Below are positions 12,157 to 23,577 of a stretch of 64,000 nt of DNA, piece by piece. The stretch is from Larix kaempferi. Its lineage: Eukaryota; Streptophyta; Pinopsida; Pinales; Pinaceae. The position numbers were made by a program, and so were the translations under genes. Numbering within the stretch: position 1 is the first letter of the stretch; each line of letters starts with the position of its first letter. The stretch lies in assembly GCA_027924585.1 (NCBI GenBank), contig BSBM01000994.1, forward strand, positions 8,811,001-8,875,000, read 5' to 3'. The notes under the pieces were generated by a model. That model ran no database searches, was not told the DNA's origin, and saw only the letters and a program-made list of their open reading frames with translations.

Positions 12157-12904
12157 TGTTAACACCCAAAAAGTACTCACTACCTCATCTACCCCATTAC
12201 ATGACTCATTGGTCCATATTTTCCACCATATTTGCCTCCAAAACCTCAAAAAACCATTAAAAAGCCTCCAAATGGCCAAAAAACCATTAAAAAAGCCTCC
12301 AAAAGGCCCAAAACCCCCTTTTTCCCCTAAAATAAGTTAAATTCCTCCAAAAATAGCAAAAACCCTCTAAAAAGGGAATAAAAAATACAAAAAAGAGGAA
12401 AAAGAGGGAAAAAGGGAAGCAAAAACCCTATACATCTGACCTAAACCATATGGTGCCCAAAACCATGGGTCAACACTCCACCACTAAAAACCTATAAATA
12501 GGTGATGGAGGCTCCCCATTTCATATCCACAATCTTCCCTATCCTCACTCTGCCAAAATCACTTTTGAAACCCTAGCTCACCCTTTTGAGCTAATTTCAC
12601 ATTTGAGAACCCCATTTGGCCCCATTTCCAAAACATCTTTGGAAGAAGGAGAAGGAACAACACTGGAGCTTGGAAGCAACCCTCCTGGACTGCTGCAAGA
12701 GCTTCACCAACCTCACATTGGAGGTATAATCAATACAAAAACATTTTATTATCTTGTCTTTTTTGTTTATGCACATGCTAGTTTAAAGTTACTGTTTTCA
12801 TTTACTGTATTGCTTTTACTGTTTTTTACTGAACTACCACTAAGGAGTCCCTTCTCCTTAGTAGGTGCTCATTTGCACAAGCTAGGGTGAAAACCCTAGC
12901 TACA
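12157..12904 (+). repeat. Tat-like element 5' LTR
   Basis: This 748 bp LTR starts TGTTAACACCC and ends CCCTAGCTACA. The first 300 bp are rich in AAAACC and CCTCCAAAA motifs. A TATA box TATAAATA lies at 12493-12500. Confidence 0.93.
12493..12500 (+). promoter_or_regulatory. Tat-like LTR TATA box
   Basis: TATAAATA in the middle of the LTR, conserved at 22170-22177 in the 3' LTR. Confidence 0.65.
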
Positions 12905-12908
12905 GTTT

Positions 12909-12920
12909 TGGCGACTCTCC
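12909..12920 (+). other. Tat-like element primer binding site
   Basis: TGGCGACTCTCC begins four bases after the LTR end. The TGGCGACTC form is typical of Gypsy Tat-group primers. The tRNA identity (possibly Arg) was not verified. Confidence 0.6.
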
Positions 12921-13044
12921 TAGTGTCCCTTTGAATTTCTGGTTATAGTCTTTAAGAAATTTTTAGTTTTCTGCAATATTTTCCTATTTTTTCCTTTCGG
13001 CTATCCCTTTCGGCAGTCGGGTTTGCTGCTGTAAACCATGTCTT

Positions 13045-13510
13045 TTGTCCCCGTAGTTGCGATCTGACCGTGGCTTTCAGACTATTACCTGTGATCTGAC
13101 CGCGGCACTTAGATTGTTTCCCGCAATCTCCCGGCAGTTTTCAGTCTATTTCCTGCGATCTGACTGCGGCTCTCAGCCTGTTTCCTGCGGTCCGACCGTG
13201 GCTATCCAGCCCTTCCCTGCGACCCACCTGAGGCTTTCAGCCATTTTCTTGCGACCTGCCTATGGCTTTCAGCCATTTTCTTGCAATCCGCCTGCGGCTT
13301 TCGTCCCTTTTCCTGCAATCCGCCTGCGGCTTTTAGCCGTTTTCCTGCAATCCTCTTGTAGCTTTAAGCCATTTTCCTGCAATCCGCTTGCGGCTTTCAA
13401 CCATTTTCCTGCGATCCTCCTGCGGCTTTCAGCCATTTTCCTGCAATCCGCCTATGGCTTTCAGCCATTTTCCTGGGGTCCACCCGCGACTATCGACCTA
13501 TTTCTCGTGA
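13045..13510 (+). repeat. 32 bp tandem array in the Tat-like leader
   Basis: About fourteen imperfect units have the form CCTGCAATCCGCCTGCGGC followed by TTTCAGCCATTTT. The GGCTTT core recurs at 13232, 13264, 13296 and 13328, exactly 32 bp apart. Early units are more diverged (GATCTGACCG variants). A 217-codon frame across the array (13057-13710) exists because the repeats lack stops, not because of a known protein. Confidence 0.9.
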
Positions 13511-14542
13511 TCCGACCACGCAGTTTCGTCGCAGACCCGCGATCTATTTTTTACATGTTTTCCCTATTTGAACCCAGAACTTTGCTGCAATATTTTCTGC
13601 ACCTGCACAGCCACTTGTCCTATCTGCAGCCATATTTACCTACAGCCTTTTCCTGCAGTATTATTTCTGTTCCATTTACAGAATTTTTTAAATTTCAGCA
13701 TTTTAATTGAAAAGAGAAAATTTTGCATTTCAAAGTTTAATTTCTGCATTATTATTGTTAGTTAGAAAGTTGCCCACCCCGTGGCACTTTTACTTGGGTT
13801 CATTATCTCACATGCACACACTCTGTCACCTAATTCAAGTGAGCCCTAAAATACTACTTAACACAACCAACATTCTAACCCCACTTGGGGAACACATAAG
13901 AATATTGTAGTTAGGTAGGGTCGGGGGGATAGGCATCCAAATAATACCCCTCGGTCGCTTACACTTGAGACATAGTTGTTGTCCATTAGGGAACCAAAAT
14001 CCCATAGTATTTTTTGGCACAGTCACAACCAGTTTATCAGAGGTCCTCTCCCCGTGGAGGTTTGAAGTAGCTAGACTGGTTCCGGAGGCCTGAGTGGAAT
14101 ACCGCAATCCATTCAATCACCGAAGGATACCTTTCATAGTTCTCGGTGTATTACCCGTATGGGGATACAACGGTGATAGAACCAAACTGCAGATTCACCT
14201 TTTTTGGATGTGTCATGAACGAGGTATCTTAGTTGCCTTTCTTCTAGGATTGACTACCCGGTGTCCCTCCCGGTAGGGGGGGGTATCTTTAGCCACTTGG
14301 CTCTACTATCCATATTGTCTGACTTGGATTTCATCACCTTGTAGAGGATATGTCTGGTTGAGTTAGAATACTGTTTAGTTAGGTGTTTGCATGCTCCCTT
14401 ACCTCCCTTTGGTTTAGTGAGTCCACTATTTTTATTTTTTAGGAAACCTGCTGCTTGTTGTTATTCTGACCATTTTTGTTGATACTCCGCTTATTGTAGT
14501 ACAACTGTTACAATAAGTGTTTTGAGTTGGTTGTTGGCCTGA
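13511..14542 (+). other. Tat-like element leader, non-coding
   Basis: About 1 kb between the 32 bp array and gag. No recognisable domain was seen. Only short frames occur, on both strands. Confidence 0.6.
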
Positions 14543-16620
14543 GTGCCATATTTTTTGCACTCTCCTTTTGCACACTCGGTTGCATTAGGGGTTTTGAGCT
14601 GTTTTTCACTCGACACAACCCCCAGAGACTTGACACCATCTGTCACCATTGAGTCCCTGAGACATTCTCAGTGCCTCCAAGGCCAGCCCCCGCAGCACAG
14701 TTCACTTGACACCACCCGTCATAGACGTAGAGCTTCATCACTTGACTCCACTCGTCGTAGACGCAGAGCTCCATCCCCCGGCACTGACGCCCCTTATTTT
14801 ACCTTTGATTCTCAGGCAGAGTCCGAGAACCCCACTTACACTACACCAACCAGCCCCATGGCTAGCATGACTTCCAACCCTTTCTTTGTAGGGACCCTTG
14901 GTGGAGCATCCACCACCACTCCAGCTACCACACCTGCTTTGGGTATGCCCTCGATGGGGCCCACATCCACCATTCCAATCACTACACTCATCCCAGTGGC
15001 TAGCATACCCATCCCAACTCCACCAGTGGCTCACACTACCCTTGGCAGTGTAGGACCGTCCCATACCACCTTCGTTCCTCCACCTGGGGGCAACGTCCCC
15101 AACCCGACCCTAGCCCCTCCACTTGGGGGCATTGGCCCCAATGTGGTCACAACCACCAGTATGTCACATCCTTCTACTATTTTGCCATTCATGGCTAGTC
15201 TCAACCTTCCTAACCTGGCCAGATTGACTAACGATCCCATCAGACATGACCCTGCGTGGCCTCACATGCCCACCAAACTCCCATCAAACATCCCTAAGTT
15301 TGAGGGCAAGGCAGGTGAATACCCCCATAACCATATTGTGTCCTTCCATCTATGGTGTTCCTCCAACTCCATAGTGGACGACTTTGTCCGACTCCGTCTA
15401 TTACAGCACACCCTCACTGGCTCTGCAGCTAAGTGGTACATCGAGCAGCCCCATGGGACCCATGCCACCTTTACCTCCCTCGCCTCGACCTTCCTGCAGT
15501 TCTTTCAGTTACCTGTCTGCTATGATGCAGGAGTTGAGATCCTACTGTCTTGCAGACAGAACATGACCACCCACATCACTGACCACATTCATGAGTGGTG
15601 TCGACGCCGCAGCCTCTGCAAAATCAAGTTAGACGACCGTATCTTCTTAGATTGGTTTCTAAAATCTTTCCTTCCTGTCATTGCTAAGGATGTGACATCC
15701 GAGTGACCCCAGTCCAAAGAAAAGGCCATCCTCAAAGCTCAGCAGTTTGACCTTATTTATGCTCAGTCTGGTTACCTATATTCCATCATCCATGACTCCC
15801 CCCGCGGCGATTCCTCCCGACACGATGCGCCGGGGGCATCCCATGCCGCAGATGGCATCATTGGCCATATAGCCTCACATAACCAACCCTTTTCCATAGC
15901 ACGTCCTAGCCCTAGCCCCAACCTTTCGCGGGCTATATCCCAGTCCAGAGTAACCAATTCGTATGCTCCCATGGCAAATCATCACCATTCCCACAGACCC
16001 TCATGTCCACTTTAGTGCTTTGGTCATGCATCCCCTGCTTATGCCCCTCCGATTGCACCTCAGCCATATTACCACCTGCAGGCTACGCAAGCTCCTATAT
16101 CCTCTCAAGCCCCCCCTGCTTACTATCCACCCCAGGAAGTCTCTGCGGCAAACCCACAACCCGTTGCATAGGCATATCAACAACCCCCACAAGGTTCTGC
16201 ACCTGCACCACCTCCACCCACTTATTATCCATCGCAGCCTACTCCCACACCTACACAACCCCAGAACCCACCTGCTGCCCAAGGGAAAGTGTATGCGCAA
16301 CAGAATCTGCAGCAAAACCAAAATAACCAACGCCAACAAGGCCAACAAAACCGCGGCAAGGCCGTAACCGTGGGAACAACCTCCCTCCAGACCAAGGCGG
16401 TCAACCTCCTAATCCCCCAAACAATAATAACGTGGCACCTGGCAACCAGAACCCCAACCGGCTGCCAAAGCAAGCCAAAAATCCTAATTTGCGAACAAAC
16501 CACCCTTGTTCTATTTGCGGGGTCTATGGCCATTACACACACGCTTTCCCACATTTGGAGCGGGCTCGGCAACTCTGGACTGATGATACCCACCGCCAAG
16601 GGCATGCGGCTCCTTAGGCA
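14543..16620 (+). pseudogene. Tat-like gag (capsid and zinc knuckle), broken
   Basis: The opening frame (387 codons, 14543-15706) has an N-terminal Arg-rich segment with RHRRRASSLDSTRRRRRAPS. A Pro/Thr/Ser-rich low-complexity region follows, then a retrotransposon-gag capsid region (about residues 240-385) with PKFEGKAGEY, GSAAKWYIEQ and TSLASTFLQFF. A TGA ends it at DVTSE, but homology-like sequence continues in the same and shifted frames (FDLIYAQSG) through a Pro/Gln/Tyr-rich region. It reaches a CCHC-type zinc knuckle around 16498-16550, CSICGVYGHYTHAFPH, where the last Cys is replaced. Function in an intact element would be RNA packaging into virus-like particles. Several stops make it non-functional as a full gag. 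Confidence 0.8.
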
Positions 16621-16653
16621 CAGCCCAACCACCCACCACCCCAGAATCAACCC

Positions 16654-17703
16654 TTGGTATTACAAAACCCTTTTCCCACCCAAGGCGTGGTGAATGCTCA
16701 ACCATTGGCTCCCCCTCAAGAAAACATGCCTCCACAACAACAAATCACTTATGCTGCTCCTGATCAACCCATGTTAGACTCAGGTACCCATCACTTGTTA
16801 ATGATGTCATCCACCAATGTCAACCTTCAAACCCGTCAAAATCAATATGGCTCCACCCCTGAAGCCCCTCCCACCGACAAAAACACTAACGCTCATCCCA
16901 CCAATCAGTCATTACACATACCTTCAGCTCCACTAGATGGCGCCTCCAAAGCCCCTCGCTTCCCACTTCACTACATCAACAATAACCCCAATGCTTGCGC
17001 TGCGTCTAATTACAACATTGTAGATGACTTAGCCCAGTCCCCCGCAGACATGTTTGCGTTAGAAGTCTTAAAAAACTGTCCAACACAGCACAAGACTTTG
17101 CTCTCAGCCATTGGTGCTATTGACCCAAATGATTCACGAATGATGGCCTTCGATTTGGACCAATCCGAACCACACCTACCTTCCACATTAGCGTTCCAAG
17201 TTTCTGTATTCGTTCGGAATCTTGTCATCCATCGATGCATCATCGATGAAGGTGCCTCTACATGCGTTATGTCCACATTCATTTGGTAGAAGTTGGGATC
17301 CCCTACACTCCAGCTGTCCACCACTACGTTGCGAGCCTACGATGGCCATTCGGCTCAACCCCAAGGTCTCTTAGCTAATGTCCCCATCTAGTTGGCTGGT
17401 AAAATAGTGCTTATTGACATAGAGGTCATCAACGCCCAGCTTGATTATAACCTCTTACTTGGTCGCAGTTACATGTATGCCATGCGGGCGGTTTCCTCGT
17501 CCATTTTTCGTACCATGATGTTCCCCCACAACGAACGCGTGGCTAAGGTTGACCAACTCACCTATTACAATCCCAATTCCCCCGCTGCACCTGAAAATGT
17601 TCTCCCCATGGTTGAACAACCTGCTTGTGGTGCAACTACCTCGTTGGTTTCCTTAGTGGGACCTGGAGTCTACTCAGATATGGCCATGACCTCAATATTC
17701 TAG
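16654..17703 (+). pseudogene. Tat-like retropepsin region, broken by two stops
   Basis: The first part is a Pro/Gln-rich linker. From about 17180 the translation reads VSVFVRNLVIHRCIIDEGAST, with DEGAST in place of the aspartic protease D-S/T-G-A core. It continues after an in-frame TAG (17287-17289) and another TAG at about 17389 to LLLGRSYM at about 17455-17480, the conserved second half of the fold. The product would be the aspartic protease that cleaves Gag-Pol. The stops and the altered residue after the catalytic Asp indicate loss of function. Confidence 0.75.
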
Positions 17704-18143
17704 GCCATTCCACCCCCTTCACCCACGACTGAAGTATCTGACTTATGTACCCTTTCCCACAATACACCAACACCCAACCATCAACCGCCCTTGCTACCCC
17801 AACCACCATTGGTACCTAGTCATATTGGCATTACACCCATCCATATAATCCCCTTCCTATTTCCCCCTTCGAGAGTAGTAAGCACCCCGGTTATGGCTAC
17901 CCTCAGCCTCCCCGGTTTAACCTTAGGATTACCCGTATGGTACATTACGCCTCCCGTTACCCCTCCGATACCAAATGTCATCCTACAACCGGTGCAACCC
18001 ATCACCACTACTAGTAAACCATCTCCCGGTGTCACTACCCCTTCGTCATCTACTACTCCACCCCCTCTTATCAAGCACACTGGGGGCAGAGGCCCACAAC
18101 CATACACTGCTATACCCCCGCCCAAAACAGTTAAAACCCCCCC
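17704..18143 (+). other. Pro/Thr-rich linker of the Tat-like polyprotein
   Basis: A 131-codon open frame (17791-18186) rich in P, T, S and I has no domain. It probably corresponds to the spacer between protease and the following zinc-knuckle frame. Confidence 0.45.
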
Positions 18144-19133
18144 GTGTTTAGTGCTCCTCCCAAATGCTCGTTGTGTGATGAGTTAGGCCATCCTACCCAT
18201 CAATCTCCACAATTACCCGCATTACAAGAGCACATGCAAATGCTTGAGGACGACCCCAACATCCCGGTTGTCCAACTCAACCTAGCCCCCAAGCCTCGTG
18301 ATAAATCACTGCGTACCAACCACCCTTGTGCAATATGCGGTATTTACGACCATTACTCACACCACTGTCTAGATCTCCCAGATTACAGAGCAGCTCTCTA
18401 TGAGATGAATAACTTGGACCTCGAGACGGCTCCCCCTACCATTGAAGAGATCCACCCCCCAACATCCCCACTAACCGGAGAGATTAATAACATTTATATG
18501 ATCTCTTCTACTAGCACTCCCTTGTCAACCGATTTGACAACCCAAAGTTTCCACAATGATGAGGAGATCCTCGAAGCTCTTACTGCACCTGATTACCCAT
18601 GGGAAGATATGCACCATCGCTCCTATTTCCTCCCAGAAGAGTCCTCCATCATAGCCACCCAATTCTCGGTTGAGTCCAAATATTTCCTTCCCGCCAAAGT
18701 CGACTGGTTTAAAGATCCCATTCCCGCCCTCGACGCCTTTGAGGAAGGTAACATGGCCAACATCTCACCCGTCATCCACATTGATATCTATGCCCCCACT
18801 GGTGCTCTTGAAATCATTTCGTTAGGAGCTTCCTGCACCGAGCACGAGATCATAAAGTATAAGAAACTTTTCAAAGAGTTCCGCGATGTCTTTGCCTGGT
18901 TCTATACCGAAATGCCTAGTCTTGACCTTGCTATCATAGAGCCCCACATTGACACCTCTGAGTTAGGGGGAATAATAGATTACCTCGACCTTGGGATAGG
19001 GGGCATGATCAATCATTTTGACCCTACCCCATCACATCTATCTCAGCATGTCCATAAGCCCCCCGTTCAAACCAACACATATGTGATCCACAATCACAAA
19101 CCCCATGCGCATAACATGGGGGCAGGTCATTAA
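18144..19133 (+). pseudogene. Second zinc-knuckle frame running into a pre-RT linker, RT deleted
   Basis: This is the longest clean frame after gag (329 codons). Residues 7-20 hold CSLCDELGHPTHQS, and residues 62-75 hold CAICGIYDHYSHHC, a full CCHC knuckle. The latter shares its RTNHPC lead with the gag knuckle at 16498, implying a duplication. Later parts read FDVFAW-type phrases (EFRDVFAWFYTEMPSLD at about residues 247-263), which in Gypsy Tat-type elements lie just upstream of RT. No RT follows; the frame degenerates and stops at 19133. The product would be a gag-like protein without enzymes. Whether it is still expressed cannot be judged. Confidence 0.6.
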
Positions 19134-19334
19134 CCCTGCTCACTTTTTCACATACGTGATATCAACCATTTTTGAGGTCACATGTCACATGTATATATGA
19201 TTTGATTCAATACACTTAGTATTCTACCCCTGCGGGTCATCATTTCTTCCCACCACTACATCCTTGGCTTGGTGGGCTCACCTTTATTTGCAACCATTTT
19301 TTAACCTAGTTATTTCCAATGACCATTCCGGAGT

Positions 19335-19790
19335 CCTTATGACATCCTTTTTTCGCACCATTTACACCACTGGATTCATATTTTCGAGCCTGTGATGATG
19401 CTTGAGATCATTCTTGCTCTCACCCTCAGATTTTTGGGGTATTTTTTTCAAAACGCCCCCTGTCGCCTCGGTTTGCGTGCCACATCGGTCGTAGCCCATT
19501 TTTGATATACTTTATGTTGTTGGATTCATTTTTTCGAACCCGTGATGATGCTTGAGGTCATTTCTCACTCTCACCCCCATATTTTTTGGGTATTTTTCCC
19601 AAAACACCCCCCATTGCCTTCGTTTGCGAGCCACCTCGGTCGTTCTCTGTTTTTGACACTTTTTATGTCACCGGATTCAGTTTTTCGAGCTCGTGATGAT
19701 GCTTGAGATCATTTCTCGTTCTCACTAGGTACAATTTCAACATTGTGTCTCAACACCTTGCTGCCTCGATTTGCTTGCCACATCAGCTGC
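19335..19790 (+). repeat. 150 bp tandem repeat, three copies
   Basis: GGATTCA recurs at 19372, 19522 and 19673, each followed by TTTTTCGAGC-type sequence, GTGATGATGCTTGAG, CTCTCACC and CGTTTGCGAGCCACCTCGGTCG-like text. The period is about 150 bp and the last copy is incomplete. Confidence 0.85.
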
Positions 19791-20283
19791 CATCAGATTG
19801 TTAAACATTTTTACATGAGCCAGTCAGTCCACTCATACTGCAAATATTTCATTATTTTGCCACCATTCATCATCCCATAAGGAGACCCACCAGTGTTCCC
19901 CCCCACCCTCGTTCTTGGTTCTCATCGATGATTCCTTGATTGAGCACTTCCTCCTTGCCTGGCCATTCCTTTTGTTTGGTATAATTTTATCCCTTTTTGG
20001 GCCGGACAAGTCCTTTACGAAAAAGGAACTTAGGGAGTTTCGGTTAAGCTCTTTTTTGACTCCTAAAACAATGAAAAGATTGCCGAGCAATCTTGCTTCC
20101 TTTCATGCTCATTAAAGTACCTGAAAGGGTGTCTATCTGGTATAAGTTTAACTCTTTTCCAGACCTGGTAGACTAATTACGAAAAAGGAATACTCTAGTC
20201 ACATCGGCTAGAAGAGTTCTTCATTGCATCATTTTATGCTTCTTCGGGCCTTGGAGACTAACACACGAAAAATCACCCCCTTG

Positions 20284-20493
20284 GAGTCTTCTTATTGCTT
20301 TCAGACTCTCTAAAATTGAAAGCAACCACGAGCATGCACTGTCCTGGGCTCGTACAAATTCACACGACGGTACCATTCCATTATTTCAGAGTCTCCTTAT
20401 CGCTTTCAAACTCCTTAAAATTGAAAGCAATCACGAGCATGAACTGTCCTGGGCTCATATAAATCCACACGACAGTACCATTTTGAACACACT
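20284..20493 (+). repeat. 105 bp tandem duplication
   Basis: Two copies start GAGTCT at 20284 and 20389. Each contains ATTGAAAGCAAYCACGAGCAT, CTGTCCTGGGCTC and CACACGACRGTACCATT. Confidence 0.85.
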
Positions 20494-21429
20494 TCTTCTA
20501 GTTCCTTAACCCATGAAGAAGTTCTCCCCATGCCTCTCAGCACTGTGATCGATCATCTTGGCATCACCCCCAATAAGGTCGCCTTTGTTCAGAGTATTCT
20601 GCAGTCTCCTGCCATCTTACACCAACTTGAGTATCACTCATACCAGTCACTATCCTTGATCCATTACAGCTATGATCCCTTTCCCACCAGTCAGTTTCTT
20701 ATGCTTCCCGATCATCCCTACCATCATACTCTGAACAAAGGAAGTTTGAGTCCACCCACTCTAATCGCCTAGTTATCCCCCACCCCCCCAGTATGTCAGT
20801 CCTACCATCAGTACTCTCACACTTTGTTTCTCCACCTCGTGCTCCTATCAAGGAAACATCATTGCCTTGCTAGTTGCAAGTCTCCCTTTGTCGACGCCAA
20901 CCCATCTATTCCATAGGATAGACCCAGAGGTCCCTACGCCTTGGACTCATCACCATCTGTGGTGAGTGCCTATGGACCATTTTGAGAAGAGTCATCAGTG
21001 CCTTTCTGAGTGGTTGTTTCTCACATGGTCGACTTCAACACCTTGATCTCATCGTTGAGAATCATGTAGGGTATATATCCCTTCAGTTATCGGTCGAAGA
21101 CCCCGGATTTCCCCCGAATCTAGCACATTGGTGAGTCACTTCAGAACACCCAGTCACATGTTCCCGTGGATGTCTGGGTTGCGTTGGTGATTGTATTCGG
21201 AAGCCATCCAGTTATATGCTTCCTTGAGTACCCAGTTTAGTTCCAGTTCAGTGTACCATTGAGGGTATGACTCCCCGTCAATATGATCTAGCAGTTCATC
21301 AGTTCCTCTGGTACCACACTCAGCATCACTATTGATATTCTAGTGTATCAGTTCTTCAGCTCAGACATGGTCAGCCTAGCAGTATTTCTCAGATTCTGTG
21401 TCCCCTCTGGACCCTTATGATGTACATGG

Positions 21430-21672
21430 TGGTTCTCCATGTATCCTTTAGGCCCCCATTTTTGGGCCTCATTGTTATGTTTTATATATATCTTGATACG
21501 AGCATGGGTATGCCCTCCTCGTCCATATATTGAGATTCTTCCTCATTCATTATTTGAGGCCATGTATATTTCAGGTCCCCATTTTTTGGACCCCCTTGGT
21601 ATTGTTCTGTATCTTGATACGAGCATGGGAATGCCCGCCTCGTCCATATGTTGAGATTATTCCTCATTCATT
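21430..21672 (+). repeat. 121 bp tandem duplication
   Basis: Two copies are anchored on TCTTGATACGAGCATGGG (21491 and 21612), followed by a CCTCGTCCATAT block and CCTCATTCATTAT. Confidence 0.85.
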
Positions 21673-21821
21673 ATTGAGGTCATGTACTTTCATCTTTTGT
21701 AGTTGGTTCAGGACTGTTGTTCCAGGCTCTAGTTCGTTTCTTCTCCTCTCCACATCCTCGGAAAACCATAAAATACCTATGATGTCAATCAGCCATATGA
21801 TGAGCTCCTGCCCTCACACAT

Positions 21822-21833
21822 CAAGGGGCAATC
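21822..21833 (+). other. Tat-like element polypurine tract
   Basis: AAGGGGCAATC immediately precedes the 3' LTR start TGTTAACA. It is short but correctly placed. Confidence 0.6.
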
Positions 21834-22581
21834 TGTTAACACCCAAAAAGTGCTCACTACCTCATCTACCCCATTACATGACTCATTGGTCCATATTTCC
21901 CACCATATTTGTCTCCAAAACCTCAAAAAACCATTAAAAAGCCTCCAAAAGGCCAAAAAACCATTAAAAAAACCTCCAAAAGGCCCAAAACCCCATTTTT
22001 TCCCCAAAATAAGTTAAATTCCTCCAAAACTAGCAAAAACCCTCTAAAAAGGGAATAAAAAATACAAAAAAGAGGAAAAAGAGGGAAAAAAGGAAGCAAA
22101 AACCCTATATAGTTGACCTAAACCATATGGTGCCCAAAACCATGGGTCAACACTCCACCACTAAAAACTTATAAATAGGTGATGGAGGCTCTCCATTTCA
22201 TATCCACAATCTTCCCTATCCTCACTCTGCCAAAATCACTTCTGAAACCCTAGCTCACCCTTTTGAGCTAATTTCACATTTGAGAACCCCATTTGGCCCC
22301 ATTTCCAAAACATCTTTGCAAGAAGGAGAAGGAACAACACTGGAGCTTGGAAGCAACCCTTCTAGACTATTGCAAGAGCTTCACCAACCTCACATTGGAG
22401 GTATAATCAATACAAAAACATTTTATTATCTTGTCTTTTTTGTTTATGCACGTGCTAGTTTAAAGTTACTGTTTTCATTTACTGTATTGCTTTTACTGTT
22501 TTTTACTGAACTGCTACTAAGGAGTCCCTTCTCATTAGTAGGTGCTCATTTTCACAAGCTAGGGTGAAAACCCTAGCTACA
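21834..22581 (+). repeat. Tat-like element 3' LTR
   Basis: This 748 bp LTR aligns without gaps to 12157-12904 and is followed by the TSD copy AGGTA at 22582-22586. Confidence 0.93.
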
Positions 22582-22586
22582 AGGTA

Positions 22587-22644
22587 TGTATAACTTGGTT
22601 CTATAATGGTTAACCTATGAGATATGCAGGTTACTATCACAAGT
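22587..22644 (+). other. Copia-1 segment between two nested insertions
   Basis: This 58 bp stretch matches the reverse complement of Copia-2 around 45105-45160. It ends with the CACTA target AGT (22642-22644). It contains ATGCAG-GTTACTA, a splice-acceptor-like junction at 22629/22630. Confidence 0.8.
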
Positions 22645-22865
22645 CACTATTACATATGGGCGGATTGTTCCACGCAATATTTCCACGTTTTCAACATTCG
22701 TGGGTCCATGAAATGAATTTTTATTGTTTTTTTTTTTAAATTTACATGGCGGAAAAACTATGGCAATAGCGATGATGTTTAATTTCGTCTCTATATCCAC
22801 GAACTTTCGTCCCTATATCCACGAAATTTCAATGTTTCAATTTCCGTCCCTATATCCACAAAGGT
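22645..22865 (+). repeat. CACTA left terminal and sub-terminal repeats
   Basis: The terminal inverted repeat starts at 22645. Three copies of CGTCYCTATATCCACRAA lie between 22785 and 22862, and TTTCCACG/CGTGG pieces lie near 22680-22715. These mirror the right end. Confidence 0.8.
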
Positions 22866-23199
22866 TGACATTAAGAGGCAACATGAAGGGCCAGACATGA
22901 GAGGGCATGGAGGGAGGGTTTGAAATGGAAAATAGGGGTTTCTTTGGGTCCAAGAAGCCATTTAGAAGAGGCCACGAAGGGAGGGTTTAAAATAGTAAGA
23001 AAGGAATGCATAGCACAAAAGCTTCTCTACCTTTTTTAATATTTTAAATTAAAAAAATTCCATATCCCATTTATGCAAAAAGCGGTGTTTCAAAGTTGAA
23101 AGCAACCCGGGTCCAACCCAACCATAGTTGAAACTTGAAAAACACTATTCCTAAGCCGACCTATACAAACTCCACCTCAACCCAAGAGTATAAATTATT

Positions 23200-23577
23200 G
23201 ATCAATTAACTCTAGAAGGATGCCTTCAATTTCCTCTGCGCCCATTTCTCCGAAATTATCCAATTTTCAAGGTTTCAATCTTCGTTAACTTTTTAATTTC
23301 AGTTTTGAAATTCAGTGGCCCGGCTTGCTGCCCCTGGTTCAATTTCGACGACCGCTGTAAATCTCTGACCCTCTAGAAGGAGAAGGAAAAGGAGAAAGAG
23401 GTTACTCATACAATTATTCTAGATTCGTTTTTCAACATCTATCAATCTATCTCTATATCTAAATCTATCCACGGCTGCTAGAGAAAATCAAATCGATCAG
23501 AAAATAGAGCATTCCAGATCTGGGCGAGATATAAAAGCAACATAGGGCTGTATTTCTAATTAAATTTGAGGGGAGCA
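23200..23577 (+). promoter_or_regulatory. Captured upstream/5' untranslated region of the DRP1 fragment
   Basis: The sequence just upstream of the DRP1-like ATG has 5' UTR character: CT-rich and GAAGGAGAAGGAAAAGG tracts. A TATAAAAG motif lies at 23530-23537, about 41 bp before the ATG, which may be too close to be a true TATA box. If promoter activity was captured, the fragment could still be transcribed. No direct evidence of that exists here. Confidence 0.35.

Larger units (their letters stand above)
19134..21821 (+). other. Non-coding 3' region of the Tat-like element
   Basis: This 2.7 kb region stands where RT, RNase H and integrase should be. It consists largely of local tandem duplications (listed separately) and Ser/Pro/Thr-type short frames. 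No pol motif was found. Confidence 0.7.
12157..22581 (+). mobile_element. Tat-like Gypsy deletion derivative (gag and protease, no RT or integrase)
   Basis: Its two LTRs are each 748 bp (12157-12904 and 21834-22581), with perfect TGTTAACA...CTACA ends. An exact 5 bp TSD AGGTA occurs at 12152-12156 and 22582-22586. Counted by eye, the LTRs differ at about 25 positions (3-4 percent). The interior has a primer site at 12909, a long leader, gag with zinc knuckle, a retropepsin region and a frame leading into the pre-RT linker. Then 2.7 kb of non-coding repeats replaces RT, RNase H and integrase. The long leader and GC-rich Pro/Thr gag suggest the Tat/Ogre/Athila side of Gypsy; the exact lineage is inferred. 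Confidence 0.9.

Noticed and set aside
13057-13710. 217-codon open frame, apparently a repetitive protein
   Set aside because: It follows a 32 bp tandem array without stops in the 5' leader of a Gypsy element. The peptide is a by-product of the repeat and has no known domain.
16001-16367. Long frames on both strands around gag
   Set aside because: These are shadow frames of the Pro-rich, GC-rich gag region.
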